From Astrothelium macrocarpum (lineage: Eukaryota; Ascomycota; Dothideomycetes; Trypetheliales; Trypetheliaceae), in assembly GCA_021030915.1 (NCBI GenBank), contig JAGEMR010000010.1, forward strand, positions 1-64,000: a DNA stretch of 64,000 nt, in the 5' to 3' direction. Position 1 is the stretch's first letter, and each line of letters opens with the position of its first letter. Both the position numbers and the translations under genes were made by a program. The notes below the pieces were generated by a model that saw nothing but the letters and a program-made list of their open reading frames with translations, made no database searches and was not told the DNA's origin. This document shows positions 11,511-23,370 of the stretch, piece by piece.

Positions 11511-12091
11511 TTCACTCTACACGAGGACGGTAATAGTTTGCTTGACCTATATTGTCCTCGAAGAAATAGGCCGTTTGACTACATTTTTAAGTCTGCAACG
11601 GCCTACGCGTGCGAGACTCCACTACTCCAGGGTACCTCATTTGCCGGCCGAAGAAAAGTGATTAGAGAATAGATCCTTGAGGAATGGTAGTGGAAAGGAG
11701 AGGAAGACGATAAGACGAAATGCTGAAAATAATAGGATCCCGGTTAGAGGAGGGGGAAGGGTTGAGTTGGTATCGGGGGCCGACCGAGGTAGGCTGCGTG
11801 TGGTAGAATGAAAAAAAAAAGAAAAAAGGGGGTTCCCAAACCCGTGTTGCTGTCTCACCCTTGAAGAAAATAGTAATCGGCTCGCAAGAAAATTTGTATG
11901 TGTAGCTGTTTAAGACAATATATAAAGACGATTGGGCTCTTCCAAGGCTCAAGTGAAACGGGGTTGTGTACATACCTGCTTACACTAGTGAGATACAAAT
12001 CTATAGTGTACTTTTATCTTAATTCTTTGGAGTAAATACCTGTGCTTTGAGATAGATTTTTACATTAGCACAACAAATACTCTATTAATAC
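11511..12091. other. Intergenic: HET gene upstream region
   Basis: Contains an A-rich run near 11810-11828 and a TATATAAAG sequence near 11920. No gene recognised. Confidence 0.4.
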
Positions 12092-12163
12092 TATGTGCTG
12101 GGGAATCCGATGCCTGTTCCGGCTCAATTCGCTGCTGCTTCAGCTCGTTCGGCCCGCCAAAAT
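12092..12163 (-). repeat. Dispersed repeat, copy E (inverted)
   Basis: Inverse orientation of copies A-D: it begins with the end motif TATGTGCTGGGGAATCC, followed by the complement of the GCTNAAGCAGC landmark. It is joined directly to the minisatellite. Confidence 0.75.
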
Positions 12164-12329
12164 AAGAACGCGCAAGGATTAAGGATGCGTAAGAATAAAG
12201 GGCGCGTAGAGATAAAGGGCGCGTAGGGATAGAGGGCGTGTAAGGCTAGAGGGCGCTTAAAGATAGAGAGTGCGTAGGGATAAAGGGCACATAGGGATAG
12301 AGGGCGCGCAGGGCTAGAGAGCGCGTGGC
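12161..12329. repeat. 17-bp minisatellite, about ten units
   Basis: Nine to ten head-to-tail units of exactly 17 bp, for example GATAAAGGGCGCGTAGG and GATAGAGGGCGTGTAAG. The register holds from 12177 to 12329 without a gap. The same unit, reverse-complemented, occurs near 45020-45330. Confidence 0.85.
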
Positions 12330-12452
12330 AATAAAATAGGTACATATCCTACAACCAACGTGATCTCATTAATATTGCAGCTCTGATTCATATCTCTTTC
12401 AAGAAAAATCAGATGAGATAGTGGTTACCTATATATTTTTATTTGGTGGGGT

Positions 12453-13627
12453 TTGAAAATAGCCGAAATAAGAACAGATTTCCTTAAACGGCAAAACCGG
12501 ACCCAGATTCCCCAACACGACGTTTACCCAATAAAAATCGAAAGTGGCCAAAACGAGAATAGATTTCCTCAAATGGCGAAATCGGACCCGGATTCCCCGG
12601 CACAAAATTTACATGTCATTAACATCTCAGAGACTCATTACCGGGAGAATATACACGAAGAGTGGCTTGGAGTTTCCGAGGGCTTAGACAGCTTCCACGA
12701 CATGTTCGAGAAGATCAAGGAAGGCCTGCATCATTTTCTGAAAAACATCGAAGACAGTGATTATGTCGTGTCAAAGCTGTACTTAGCACCAGGTGTACCT
12801 ACCAAGACTAATCATTCGCTTGCCCGGCTTCGCCACCTTCTCTTCCATGCCCTAGATCAACATGTCAAATTTCTTGCGTGCTTCATCAAATGGGCGGGAA
12901 GCAAGAGTCGAGCCGAGAACCCACAAATACAGGAGCTGATGAAGCAAATCGAAGGCCTCATCAAGGACATCCAGTTGAAGAAGCGGGATTTCGATGAGAT
13001 ACCTCTCCATGGTATGTCTGTTCCAACTTTTCATCCTTCGTCATCGTACTTATGATATATAGAGGAAGATGCGGCTAGATTTGCTTCTCTGACAGACAAA
13101 TGGATCTGTCGTACACCACAAGAGATTGCAATCTTGTTTATCGATTTTTATTCGACAGTGAAAGTCCGAAAGACGAGCAAGAAGCGACAAATATTGGACA
13201 ACAGAAGATGGAACAGGAATGCAACATTCAGCAAGAAGCAGCAGCAAGCACTCAATGACAGTTTTTGCGGTTCCTTCGTGACAAGTCGTGGAAGTCAAAA
13301 TCCGCAGGCAAGAAACCCCCCCTATTTGTGCCTAGCGTTGCTTGTTTCGATGAGACGTCGGCAAGGCTTGGGATATCGAAACCGACCATGTCGGCCTCTG
13401 GATTCGACAAACACCCGTGGATGAAATTCGTTGAAGGGTCTAGAGACATACGGGTGAAAGATGCCAGAGCCCAAGCCAAGTTTTCGCGGGCACAAGCCGT
13501 GCTAGATGGTATTGCAGGAGTTGATACGAGTCAAAAAATCGAGTCAGGAGCGGATGACTGGATGCGTTTCCAGGAGGCGATGATAGACCGGCATGGCGGA
13601 TTGGATGCGTGCGCCGATCATGTGTGA
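12453..13627 (+). CDS. Hypothetical protein; 5' end lies in repeat sequence
   Basis: Proposed exons 12453-13011, 13063-13163 and 13262-13627 give 341 residues. Intron 1 has a good GTATGT donor. Intron 2 (13164-13261, GTCCGA donor, GACAG acceptor) is a guess that keeps frame and enters the long final frame. No known domain is recognised. Residues from about 50 to 185 are rich in charged helices (DMFEKIKEGLHHFLKNIED, QIQELMKQIEGLIKDIQLKK). The first 50 or so codons are read from two tandem copies of a dispersed repeat, so either the real start is a downstream ATG or repeat sequence has been taken into the coding region. It could instead be a decayed gene: without intron 2 the frame ends at 13424. 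Confidence 0.45.
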
Positions 13628-15299
13628 CAGGCGATTAACGCACGTTTCGAGAAGACTGATTAGTGTTGCCGTTGTTGATGCTACTACCACAGTGTTAGGC
13701 TCGCATTCACCAACGACGACTCCGTGTAGCGATACGATACCAGGCCCTTGAAATGTGAAGGAGAAGACGAGAGACCATTTGGACCATGTGCAGAGAATTG
13801 CCTATACGCTGAAGAGATTTTCAGTTCTGGCTGGATGCGCCTCCAAGCCTTACTTCGTGAAGGGTGGAACGGCCCGACTTGGAGACCAGCAGTTTACATA
13901 TCTGCGCAGTCATCTCATGTGCATCTTCCTGCTAAACTGCATTCTTTCTCTAGTGTATTCAAACTCCAATCTCTCTTTATCACGGTATCACGGTCATGGC
14001 TTGGCATTGGGGGTCGGTTGTTGGAGCAGGGTGAAGAAGTTTGTGACCGTAGTAGATCCTTGCGTGAAGATGTTACGACTTCGATTTTCAAATTGCGAGC
14101 GTTGAGAACGGGGCTAAGATGGGTAGACAAAGATCAGATTGCGAGCCAATCGTCGGTCTGGTAGTGGCGTAAGCGTTTTCTTTTGAATGATCTCCCTTTG
14201 ACCCTGTCGTAGAAAGCTTGTGGAATATTAGCATTGGTACCCAATTTGGTCAGATCATCTAGTTAGCAGCAGTGTCGCTGGTATCTAGACCGCCTCAGGC
14301 CTCCCACTCTTTCGCCCCACAACTCAAAGCTCTGCTAGACGTAATTTGTAGTCTTCTTCTCGAGGTTGACATCTTCTAAAGCCAGCACGCAAACCTTCAA
14401 GCTTGCTTCCTGGCGGCTTTTCTGGATCGTGTCAATGCATTGAGGTGAGGCAATTCGAGCTTCTCGGCAAGTACATGAGGGGTTTCGATGGTCCACAGAA
14501 GAAATATTTTATCCACCGCAGTCCTCTTACCACTAGTCCATCATTGTTAACAGCGACGCCTGTAAACTATGGTGATACAGACGGTCAATCCATCGCAATT
14601 GCAATTGTCGCACGGGGGATAGCGAGTGCAGAGCGCTCCGTGCTAACGGAGAGGTTGAAGGTGATGTTTTGCGTCACCGTGTGTTGAGTCTCATACCAGG
14701 TTATTCCCAGACTGGTAAACATTCACAAACATTCCAGACCCGGGAAAAGTCATCGACCGAGAATCAGGATTTCACTCATATCGTTTCCTAATGAATTCGA
14801 AGGAGTCAAATCGAGGTTCTCAAAAGAGAACGGAGTTCCGTGTCCATAAGACGGAACCGTGCGCAAGGCGGTGGATTGCCCCACGTTGATCGATCTTAAC
14901 ATCATCACAATCATTCGTAGTGCCTTCACGACTGACCTGCTCTCGGTAGGACCGGATGGGCTGAGCACAACAAGCGAACTAGACTGTGCCTAGACTCAAG
15001 TCTTGAACGGTAGTCGGCAAGCATGGCGCATATGTACTGATGGTTCAACCAACAAGCGGATGCAAAGATTGCGTTTTAGCGCGTCAATGGTGGAATTCGG
15101 AGCATGACTCTTGCCTTCCCCACCATGGGAATCAGCCCTGGCGCTTTCTACTTGTAAGGCTGTAATCCTACTCGGAGTTGGTTTTCATTCAAACTCTCCT
15201 TCTTTTGCATGTTATTTCTAATCATTTCGTTCCACATCTCGTGATCCTATTACCTATCGACCTTGTCATTCCTTCTTTGAATGAATCCATGAACCAAAC
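13628..15299. other. Intergenic, no supported gene
   Basis: Several open frames of 70-140 codons overlap between 13748 and 14164 and around 14403-14687, but none has a recognisable motif and different frames compete. The last 150 bases are pyrimidine-rich, as expected for the leader of the following transporter gene. Confidence 0.4.
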
Positions 15300-17062
15300 A
15301 TGAGCGCGGGGCTACTACCGAAGCGCGAAGTTGAAGATGACAAAGTCAGCCTACTCAGCGCAGAAGATGACCCCCAACAGCGTGATCGAAGTGAAGTGAT
15401 TAGTGCAGATTCTGCTGCAAAACCATCTTTTTCTCATTCGCGGGAATATATCGAAGTGCCCCGAACTGGGCCAGTACGGGCTTTGTCGCCGGACACTCTT
15501 TCTAATCTCTCCACGGATGAGATAGATCAGTTGGGAAGAGGAAGAAGAGCAGTCCCGCTAGTCTCAGGCGTTGGGAGAAGATCCAATGCATCAAGATCAC
15601 CTACCCCGTCAAAGACATGGCGTGGTAGATGGGATGCCTTCTGGCTTAGAAACAAGGGCTTGGTCCTTATGCTTTTTGCTCAAGTCTTTGGTGTGCTTAT
15701 GAATGTGACGATTCGACTATTAGAAGTTGAAGGCAATGATGGAGATGGGCTGCACCCCCTTCAGGTAGCAAAAAAGACGACCCATCGCAGAACTTGACTG
15801 ATGGTAATTTCTTCAGATTCTCTTTGCTCGTATGTTCATCACCCTCGTCTTGTCGTCAGCATATATGTGGTACATGAAGACTCCATATTTCCCCCTCGGC
15901 CTGAAAGAAGTTCGTTGGCTTCTGGTTTTAAGAGGGTTTGGTGGTTTCTTTGGAGTGTTTGGAATGTACTGTAAGCAATCCAAATCTCGTTGGTAGTAAT
16001 CAATATGGGCTTGTCATGCTTATTACTGCACACCAGATTCGCTCCTCTATCTCCCGCTCGCGGACGCAACTGTCATTACTTTCCTCGCACCTGGCCTCGC
16101 TTGCTGGGCTTGCTCCATCCTCATCAAAGAGCCTTTCACACGGGTCGAGCAAATCGGCGGTCTTATATCGATCGTTGGTGTTGTTCTTATTGCCCGTCCA
16201 ACCTCACTATTCTCGCGAAACCCTACTGATGCCTCGCCCTCTGCAAGCGGCAACTTTGATGGCTCTGCAGCAGTGAACGGCACAAAGATTGCTCCGCCCG
16301 CTAGTCCAGACGCGTCAAATTATGATAATGTCACTCCAGCTCAAAGACTCGGCGCTGTGGGCATTGCGTTGATTGGTGTTATTGGTGCAGCAACAGCATA
16401 CACTACAATACGATGGATTGGCAAGCGTGCTCACCCGCTCATTTCTGTCAACTACTTTGCTGCATGGTCCACGCTCGTCAGCATCGTCTTGATGTTGACT
16501 CTCCCCAGCGTTGGTTTTCTGCTTCCCTCTGGCCCGAAAGATTGGGCCTATCTCATATTTCTTGGTATCTGTGGTTTCATTATGGTAAGACGAACCACAT
16601 CAGAATAAGTCCCAGCATTGCCTTTGAGTTCCCACAATATGCCCTCAAATCTACCCAAACCATGGTCGGATCACATATTTCTCCCTAGTCTCATCATCCA
16701 TACGCCTACTCTGACATTTACCCTTCTTTCTCTAGCAATTTCTCCTCGCCGCCGGCCTTTCCTATGAGAAATCCTCTCGCGCCACGAATATGACCTACAC
16801 ACAAATGCTCTTCGCCCTCACCTTCGATAAGCTTGTCTTCGGTATCACGCCTGGCGTTATGTCTATTATTGGTTCCAGCCTCATCCTTGGCTCAGCCATC
16901 TATATTGCATTGCAGAAGGATGCACGAAAGGAGGAAGACGAGAGGCACGGCGGTGGCGACGAGGAGGAAGCGAGGGCATTAGTAGGGGGTGCGGAGGAGA
17001 TTGACGGTGGAGGGAATGAAAATAGAGATGTGGAAGAAGTGCAAATGAGGACTTTGAGGTGA
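15300..17062 (+). CDS. EamA/SLC35G-type drug-metabolite transporter
   Basis: Four exons, 15300-15764, 15817-15970, 16037-16584 and 16736-17062, give 497 residues. A hydrophilic N-terminal tail of about 120 residues is followed by some ten membrane helices in two EamA-like halves. The first half begins NKGLVLMLFAQVFGVLMNV and contains LRGFGGFFGVFGMYYSLLYLPLADATVITFLAPG; the second contains LGAVGIALIGVIGAATAYTTIRWIG. A Ser/Asn-rich loop (about 300-340) separates the halves, and the C-terminus is acidic. All introns keep frame. The ADATVITFLAP signature is typical of SLC35G-like fungal members; the substrate is not predictable. It probably sits in the plasma or an endomembrane. Confidence 0.9.
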
Positions 17063-18263
17063 AGATAGATTGGGGGTGCCCCGAGAATAGATTAGGGGGT
17101 TTGAGAATAGAATGATACCCTAGAATATCGTGGCGAGTGAGTCGGCCCTGTTATGCAGTTAGTATTGAGAACCCAAAGCATTAGGATTGATATGAGCCAA
17201 GGGAGGACTTATTCGATCGATGATAACAGCTTTATTGATGCTGCTCGTGGCACTGCCGCTAATGTTATCATTTTTAACGGCTGCGCTGTCGGTATCAACG
17301 CCTATTTCCCTACTACTGATGGTGCCACCGCTCATAATATCGCTTTTGGTATCGCCGCTCACAGCGCCGCCGCCGATAGTTTCATTACTCATGGTGTCGT
17401 CTCTAGTGTCGCTAATCGTAGCGCCGCTGTTGATAGTGCCGATTCTTGTTGTATCGCTTTCGGTCTCGCGGCCTCTACAATGGAAATATTGCCATCAGCT
17501 GTTCGATTCCATCATAGTACTTCAATTCCAGCTTCAGACTACTATGATATTCCTATCCCGGAGCTATCAAGACGATTTTCGAGGACGAAGCGATGCTGGT
17601 ACTCCCAATTTTATTGTTGAAAATGGATCGTTGAATTTTGAGTTCGATAAACAAATCATAGTTGATAAGTGGCATGGTTTATTATCCCTCATGAGGTTCA
17701 AGGACTACGGGGACTTTATCGGAAATTCTCTTGAATATCTTCGTAGGCACGCTATCGGGTCAGTTGTTCGGCTGTCGAGGCATTGAATCAAACGAGGATG
17801 TGAAAACTTTTTATAAATTGTGCCCGCTATACGTGAGACTCTTCTTCGCAACTAAGATCTCCAGACCTTGTCGTTGCTTATTATTTGATGCCACACGAAC
17901 CAGGTCTTCACGAAAACATTCGAAAAGCTCAGGACAGAGCGGTTGGAGGCATAAGAAGGCGAAAGGGGGTGAAAGAAGGCATAAAGAGGTGAATTATGGC
18001 ACAAGATGGTGGGCTGAACATCAAGGCTGTGCCACGCTCATGGTCAGATTTGCACACATGTAAGAGTCGGGCAGAATTGTGAGGGAAATCGTGTGAGACG
18101 ATGTTATTGAGCAGTGAGTGACGAGCAGCAGCAGAAGTGAGCTACCTAAGGTAAGGTACGCATATGACGTAATTGCTGCCACGGCTCATCGGAGGTAGCT
18201 TCCCAACAACATCAAAATACTCCTGCTCTACCAATCACCTTACCAACTGCACACGAAGGCGTA
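17063..18263. other. Intergenic with a low-complexity stretch
   Basis: Apart from the imperfect repeat at 17225-17480, only overlapping open frames without motifs are seen. A CCTAAGGTA motif near 18146 recurs near 36926. Confidence 0.4.
17225..17480 (-). repeat. Imperfect Gly/Ser/Thr-coding low-complexity repeat
   Basis: Degenerate repeated stretch. On the minus strand it stays open and reads as Gly/Ser/Thr/Ile-rich units (TISDTRDDTMSNETIGGGAV, then SGDTKSDIMSGGTISS); the plus strand is open in two frames as well. Nothing supports an expressed gene; it may be a decayed repeat-protein fragment. Confidence 0.45.
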
Positions 18264-19308
18264 ATGAGCGCATCGACCATTGGCAACAAACGAACAATTC
18301 TTGAGTTTCCTGCAGAGATTCGCCGAATGATCATTCCTCAAATCTTACCTTCCAAGCTCACCTACAGGATACCTTAATACTTGATCCTACAGAAGAGTGC
18401 ACTCCTGACTGGTCCATCTATGAGCTACCCGAGCTTACGTTTGACTTACCACTGGCTCAAGTAGACCGAGAACACTATGCTGCCGCTCGCTTCCTCCTCT
18501 ATGAGGATACTGCCATACAACTGGACATCGATATACCTCGTCGGACTCACGCGGTAAGCGCACTATCGGCATTGCAGCTTCGTTTCCAAAAACCGAAAGA
18601 TCTTTACGGGAAAAGTATCGCCTTTTCAGTGCGTCATCTGAATGTCAAAATCGGATTACCATCGCCAGACTGTCCCTATCTGCCGATCAACTCAGTACTC
18701 TCAAATGTAGCTGCCATTTTCCACAAGGCGGATCTGAAAACATTTCATGTTGTCATAGAGATGACTGATATCCCGAGAAAGGTTTTCTCTTACAGCGCTT
18801 CCAAAACATTTCATATCTACCTTGTGATAAATTGCAAGAGCAAGACTTTTTATACGCCTGTCAACCGCTCTCCGCGATCAACGCTCGTCTATATAGCCTC
18901 AAGATGTTGACTTTTGACAAACAATGGACAATCGAGGGAGATAGCTTTATCAGCCAAGGTCGAAACATTCAGAAACCATAGTCTTATGGTAGCTTCAATG
19001 AACAGATCCGGAGTTTTCTGGGAAAAGGCCATCCGGACGTCGTCAATTTCAGGAGCAACCAAGCCAAACTATATGCTGCTGTGGTTGTGTTGATGGAGTT
19101 TGTTAGGATTTCTGGATGCACGGAATTAGGAAGCAGACTGCACAAAGACTGGGATCTACATCACCGTTCTTGCCAAACTCACAAAAATTTTGAAGCGCTC
19201 AAAACGCTTTTCAAGAATATTGATTCGTTTCTCGCGTCCGGACACAGGTCATTATGGTCCAAACATGGCATCAGAGCATATCTAGAGAAATCCTGGATAT
19301 CCCCGTGA
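18264..19308 (+). pseudogene. Broken F-box/2EXR-like protein gene
   Basis: The start ATG at 18264 leads to LEFPAEIRRMIIPQILPSKL, which resembles the F-box-like N-terminus LPxElRxxIyxxlL common in fungi. The frame stops at 18376. The protein sense resumes one frame over at about 18370 (DTLILDPTEECTPDWSIYE, then VDREHYAAARFLLYED) and shifts again at about 18780 to a third frame that runs to 19308 (FQNISYLPCDKLQEQDFLYA), with an in-frame TAG near 18981. The pieces are collinear and no intron of sensible size explains the jumps. The substrate-recruiting role of an F-box protein would be lost. Confidence 0.6.
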
Positions 19309-19567
19309 AGGCATGACAAATGTGGAAATTTATTGGGTGACTTTAAGAAACGTTCTTTGAACAGAATTTAGATTATTCTGACGAATCTCATGCACATATG
19401 TGCATTTTCAGTTTCCAATTTACCTTTTAGTATATCATAGCAATTGCAAAACGCTTCATCGCCATACACCAGTTCAAACCCGCATCAAATCAACCAAGGT
19501 AACCCCACAACTCTACGCTCAAACAAACGGGTATCATTGTAGTAAACATCTCCCAATATCAACCTTA

Positions 19568-21576
19568 CTACCCCTTCCCAAACCATCCACCCAGCACTCC
19601 CCCCTTCCTCTTCCCCCTCCCCACCTCCCTCGGCGTATCCTCCAGCGAGAACACCGTCTCAAACGCCGTCTCCAGCCCCGTATCCACATAATCGCTCTTG
19701 AGAAACCACTCCGACGGTCGCAACGCCAACTCTGACCGACTCCCTCGCCTCGAGGCCCCATCACCATCGCCATCGCCATCAGTATTAGCATCGGCATCAG
19801 CAGAGGCTTCCGCATTGCGCCTCATGACCGCGTCCTGGAAGAGGTTGCGACGCGCTTCGCTGGGTCGGTGGAAGCTGGGTTGTGGGGGGTTGCGGAGACG
19901 GAAGGCGGGTGGCAGAGGTGCGGGTGGAAGGGTGCCGTGAAAGGGGGATTTGTAGTCTGATGGTGGTGGTGCGCGAGTTTGCTGCTGATGTTGTTGGATA
20001 GGGCGACGTGGTTGGAATTGAGCTTGGGTGGGAGTCCATTCCATCGGGTCGTTGGGGCCGTAACTACTTGGGCTGGTGGTGGTAGTATCGTCTTCCGGGG
20101 GTGGGGTTAAAGGTGTGCTGGGTGAGGCAGAGTATGAACCGCGGGACAAAGAGGCGGCAACGCGGTCGTATGGGTAGAAGGCGGGTTGTTGGGCTTGATC
20201 GCGGGCGCGGACAGCGGCGTCGACTCGTTCCTGGTCTTCTCGTCGTTGACGCTCACGGATTTCGTAATGATAGGGGTGGATGTGATGGCTGTGAGAAGAG
20301 GCAGCGGGTAAGTCGTGACTGCTTCCGTACTGTTGGAATTCCGCTTCGCTTATGAGCGGTTTACGAGTTTTGTCGAAATTCAAGCGCGTTGAGCGGTCAA
20401 GATGGACGATGCGGTAAGATTGGTATGTGGTCTGTGGATATGAGTAAACAATTCAACAACACAGGGGGTTTAGGGGAAGGGATCAACCTACGATAATGAA
20501 AAAAACAAACATGAAGAAATGCGCACCTCTGAACGCTTTTGTTGTAAGCGCGAGTGTACTTGGGCGGTCCAGGTTCCTAAGCGAAACAAAACGGACTAGA
20601 AAGACAAGAAATTGAAGTTTGTAATATTCCCCCAAGCCCTTTAAGCGTCCAAGTCTTCTGTCAATGTATTTATCTCGAAGACGGTTGTTCCACCAAAATG
20701 AAAGCCACAAGAGCTTAAGGGCAGAAACGGCAACCATTCTGAAAGCGAAATTGCACTTGGGCCCAGTCTCGAGTGGCTGTGTGAAATCACTACCAAGAAG
20801 GAGCATGCGAATTTTGGAAAAGTTGTAGGCACTGAGTTCCTTGATACATCCTGAGACCAAATCAATTCCGTGGGATTGGGATGCTGTTGAGCTGTGAATA
20901 CGGGGCTCAAACGCGACTCCTGAAATGTGCCAAAGGAGTTGGCCAATAATACTTGACCACCATAAAAGACCCGCGACGAAAATGACGATACTTTTCCAAT
21001 TAAATAAGCTCAAAGCCATGATATTCTTCTCATTTTGTTTTGATTTATTGAGCATTTGGCGTGCATTATCTGCTTTTGCGACATAGGCGGCTCTGTTGAG
21101 GCGCTGCTCAGCTCTAGGCGCGCAGTCAAGGCACACTTGTGGGTAGCGAAGACCAAGGTTCCTTTTAAACTCTGGCAATGCCTTCTCAAACTCGGGATAC
21201 CGAGGATCGTCAAAGTCAGGTAAGTACTCGGCTAAGCTTTGCTGGTAGATGTGCTGGTTTGATAGACACTTGCGGCAGAAGATAGGGTCGTCGCCAAACT
21301 CAAATTCCGGTGAGGGGCTTCGAGAAAAGGTTGGGCGATTCCGTGGAGGAGTTGAGAGAATATCTCGAGGAGTCGGAACGTCGGTAAAATTACCATTCTG
21401 TCAAGAAATGTTAGTATTGAAACAAAAAAACTACTTGATCAGGCGAAACCAACTTCATCAAGATGATTAGTAGCGTCGCATGCCTGACAATTCCAACCAC
21501 GTGCACCAGGCGAGGGAGACTTGGGAGCTTTGGCACCACAGTAGAAGCATGCCGGCTTGCGCCTGAAGAAAGACAT
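19568..21576 (-). CDS. IMA1: Ima1-like inner nuclear membrane protein
   Basis: Three exons on the minus strand, 21576-21454, 21397-20492 and 20431-19568, give 630 residues. The N-terminus has paired Cys motifs (CFYCG, then WNCQACDATNHLDENGN), a further FCRKC and LDCAPR, which is the Ima1 N-terminal zinc-binding layout. Membrane segments follow (IVIFVAGLLWWSSIIGQLL, a KLLWLSFWW stretch, AHFFMFVFFII). The C-terminal 270 residues are Pro/Ser/Gln-rich and disordered, which may face the nucleoplasm or cytosol. In yeasts Ima1/Samp1-type proteins sit in the inner nuclear membrane and link heterochromatin or centrosomal structures to the envelope. The first donor is GTTGGT, slightly unusual, but the join recreates the conserved LDENG. 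The gene is divergent from the uL24m gene. Confidence 0.88.
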
Positions 21577-21948
21577 AGTTGCTAGCTAGGATGAATGTCG
21601 GATTGAGAATTCCGGAGATAAGCTAGAACGACGGATAGGAAGTGTTCGTAGCCGGTACAACCATGAAGATTCATTCGAGGAGATAGATAGACAAAAGGAA
21701 ACGGAGAATCTAGAGCAATGCAGAGTCGGTATCTCTGAAACCAAAAGGAGGGACAAAGACGACAAAAAGCACTACGTTATTGTTCCAGTTGCGGCTTCGA
21801 GGCGTGTTTTTTTGTTTCCCCTTTCGTCACCGCTCGGCAAAATAAAGTCCGCAATCACCTCCGACCATTGCCAAAAGGAGCTATTTCAACTTGGTATCAT
21901 CCTTCCAACCCATTGTCGCCTCGCCAATCTTGGCCTGCGCCATTACCC
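21577..21948. promoter_or_regulatory. Shared divergent promoter region, IMA1-like and uL24m genes
   Basis: About 370 bp separate two start codons on opposite strands. No clear TATA box is seen. If the uL24m gene starts at the upstream in-frame ATG 21868 the interval shrinks to about 290 bp. Confidence 0.5.
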
Positions 21949-23105
21949 ATGCAGCGGGTTGTCGGACGTACGGCTGCTGCAAAGCGCCAAGCTTCCCGCC
22001 GTCTCAACAAAGAGCAGTTGCAGAAGTTCAAGGAGGAGAAAAGCAGGGAACGGTTTACGACCACCTTCACAGCGTCAACACGATGGAAAACATGCAAAGA
22101 AGCGCGCAAACGCCGCGTTGAAGATTGGAAACTAGGACCACTGGCACCTCGTCGAGATATTGGACAAGCAGCAGAAACTTACGGAACGACAAATCCGGCC
22201 GTGCTGAATTCCCCAAACATACCGGAAAGAGACAGAATCAAGCGCTGGCTGATTCAAGAGGGTGATAGAGTAGTAGTCATCAAAGGAAGAGATAAAGGCA
22301 AAATTGGAAAGATATACAGTATCGACAAGGACTCGGAGACTCTGAAGATTCAAGGAGTAAACATGGTGCGTAGCATCTGCAATAGTTTTATGAATGAATG
22401 TGCTATTCTAACGCAGCTCAGGTCGAAGTTCACGCCGCAGAATGGATGCGCAAACAAGATAATGATCGCCGGAGTACACGAGTTGTGGCAGCAGATATAC
22501 CTGTCAAGAATGTGCGCTTGGTCCACGCTTATCTTGACCCGAAAACCAATACTCAGCGTGACGTTATCGTCGACGAGGTCTCTATGTGCGGATTTTGGCG
22601 TGACCCAGTTACAAAAGAAGTTACATACAGCCGTGAAATCAGGGGCCTGCCGTCTAGTGAACCTGAATATGATGATAGGCCCAGCTGGGAACGGATACCT
22701 TGGCCGGATTCCAAGGAAGATGACCCAGCAGAAGAAGATCACGATTCCGATACTCTACGCATCACTGTGGATGAGAAGACGTTCGTTCCTACTCTTCTGC
22801 GGCCGCCAATGCCACCCAGTGTGCTTGATGAATTGCGAAACAGGTATAGCAAATTCAGGGACCGACACGATCCAGAATATATTGCTGCAAAGGAAGCGGA
22901 GGGTCTTGAAGAAGATGTAAGGAAGCAAATGCCAGAATGGATGTTGCAACCGTCCCGAGAATTGCGTGAGAGGGCAAAGAATAAAGAGAAGCTCATCAAG
23001 CCTGCCGTGCCGGACCTCATGTCAGAGGAAGACTTTTTGGCAAGAATAGGACAGCTCATGTCCGAGAGAGCTCCGCCACAAGAGATCGTAGAAGCGAAAG
23101 CATAA
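21949..23105 (+). CDS. Mitochondrial large-subunit ribosomal protein uL24m
   Basis: Two exons, 21949-22365 and 22422-23105 (56-bp intron with a CTAAC branch point), give 366 residues. The start at 21949 (MQRVVGRTAAAKRQASRR) is chosen because fungal mitochondrial L24 proteins start with such a basic stretch; an in-frame ATG at 21868 adds 27 residues and cannot be excluded. The KOW motif is at about residues 103-138 (EGDRVVVIKGRDKGKIGKIY). It is followed by the fungal extension with NVRLVHAYLDP, GFWRDPVTKEVTYSREIRG and an acidic stretch. The protein binds 23S-type rRNA early in assembly of the mitochondrial large subunit. Confidence 0.9.
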
Positions 23106-23370
23106 AAAGTAACCGTACAAAACTTTTGTCAGTCTATGTAATCATACAGGTGCTCAGTCAAGGACGACAAGTCGAAAATTTGTATAATTAGAATAGCGCA
23201 CTGAGTAGACTGGAAGCTACTCGCTTCGTTCAGCGATATATACCACCAACGCCTCGCTGAATGTACAGAATAAGGCTCACGATCTCGCTCACTACAAGAC
23301 CAGCTTCCTCTTCTCTTGACACAGCCGCTCCGTAGAAGCTCCACTCGCAATTCCATTCTACTCCTCATTA

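Larger units (their letters stand above)
12092..12606. mobile_element. Candidate non-autonomous element with inverted ends and internal minisatellite
   Basis: The left end (12092 onward) reads TATGTGCTGGGGAATCC. The right end (12581-12606) is its inverted counterpart, GGATTCCCCGGCACA. Between them lie a 17-bp minisatellite (12161-12329) and, next to the right end, two head-to-tail copies of an approximately 83-bp unit (12458-12519 and 12543-12606), each carrying the inverted end motif. No transposase is encoded. No convincing target duplication was found, so the limits are approximate. Confidence 0.55.

Noticed and set aside
13748..14164. Open frame of 138 codons after the unknown gene
   Set aside because: Competes with another frame of similar length in the same place and shows no motif, codon pattern or splice support.
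17495..17515. GTTCGATTCC resembling a tRNA B-box
   Set aside because: No matching A-box, acceptor stem or anticodon stem at the right distance.
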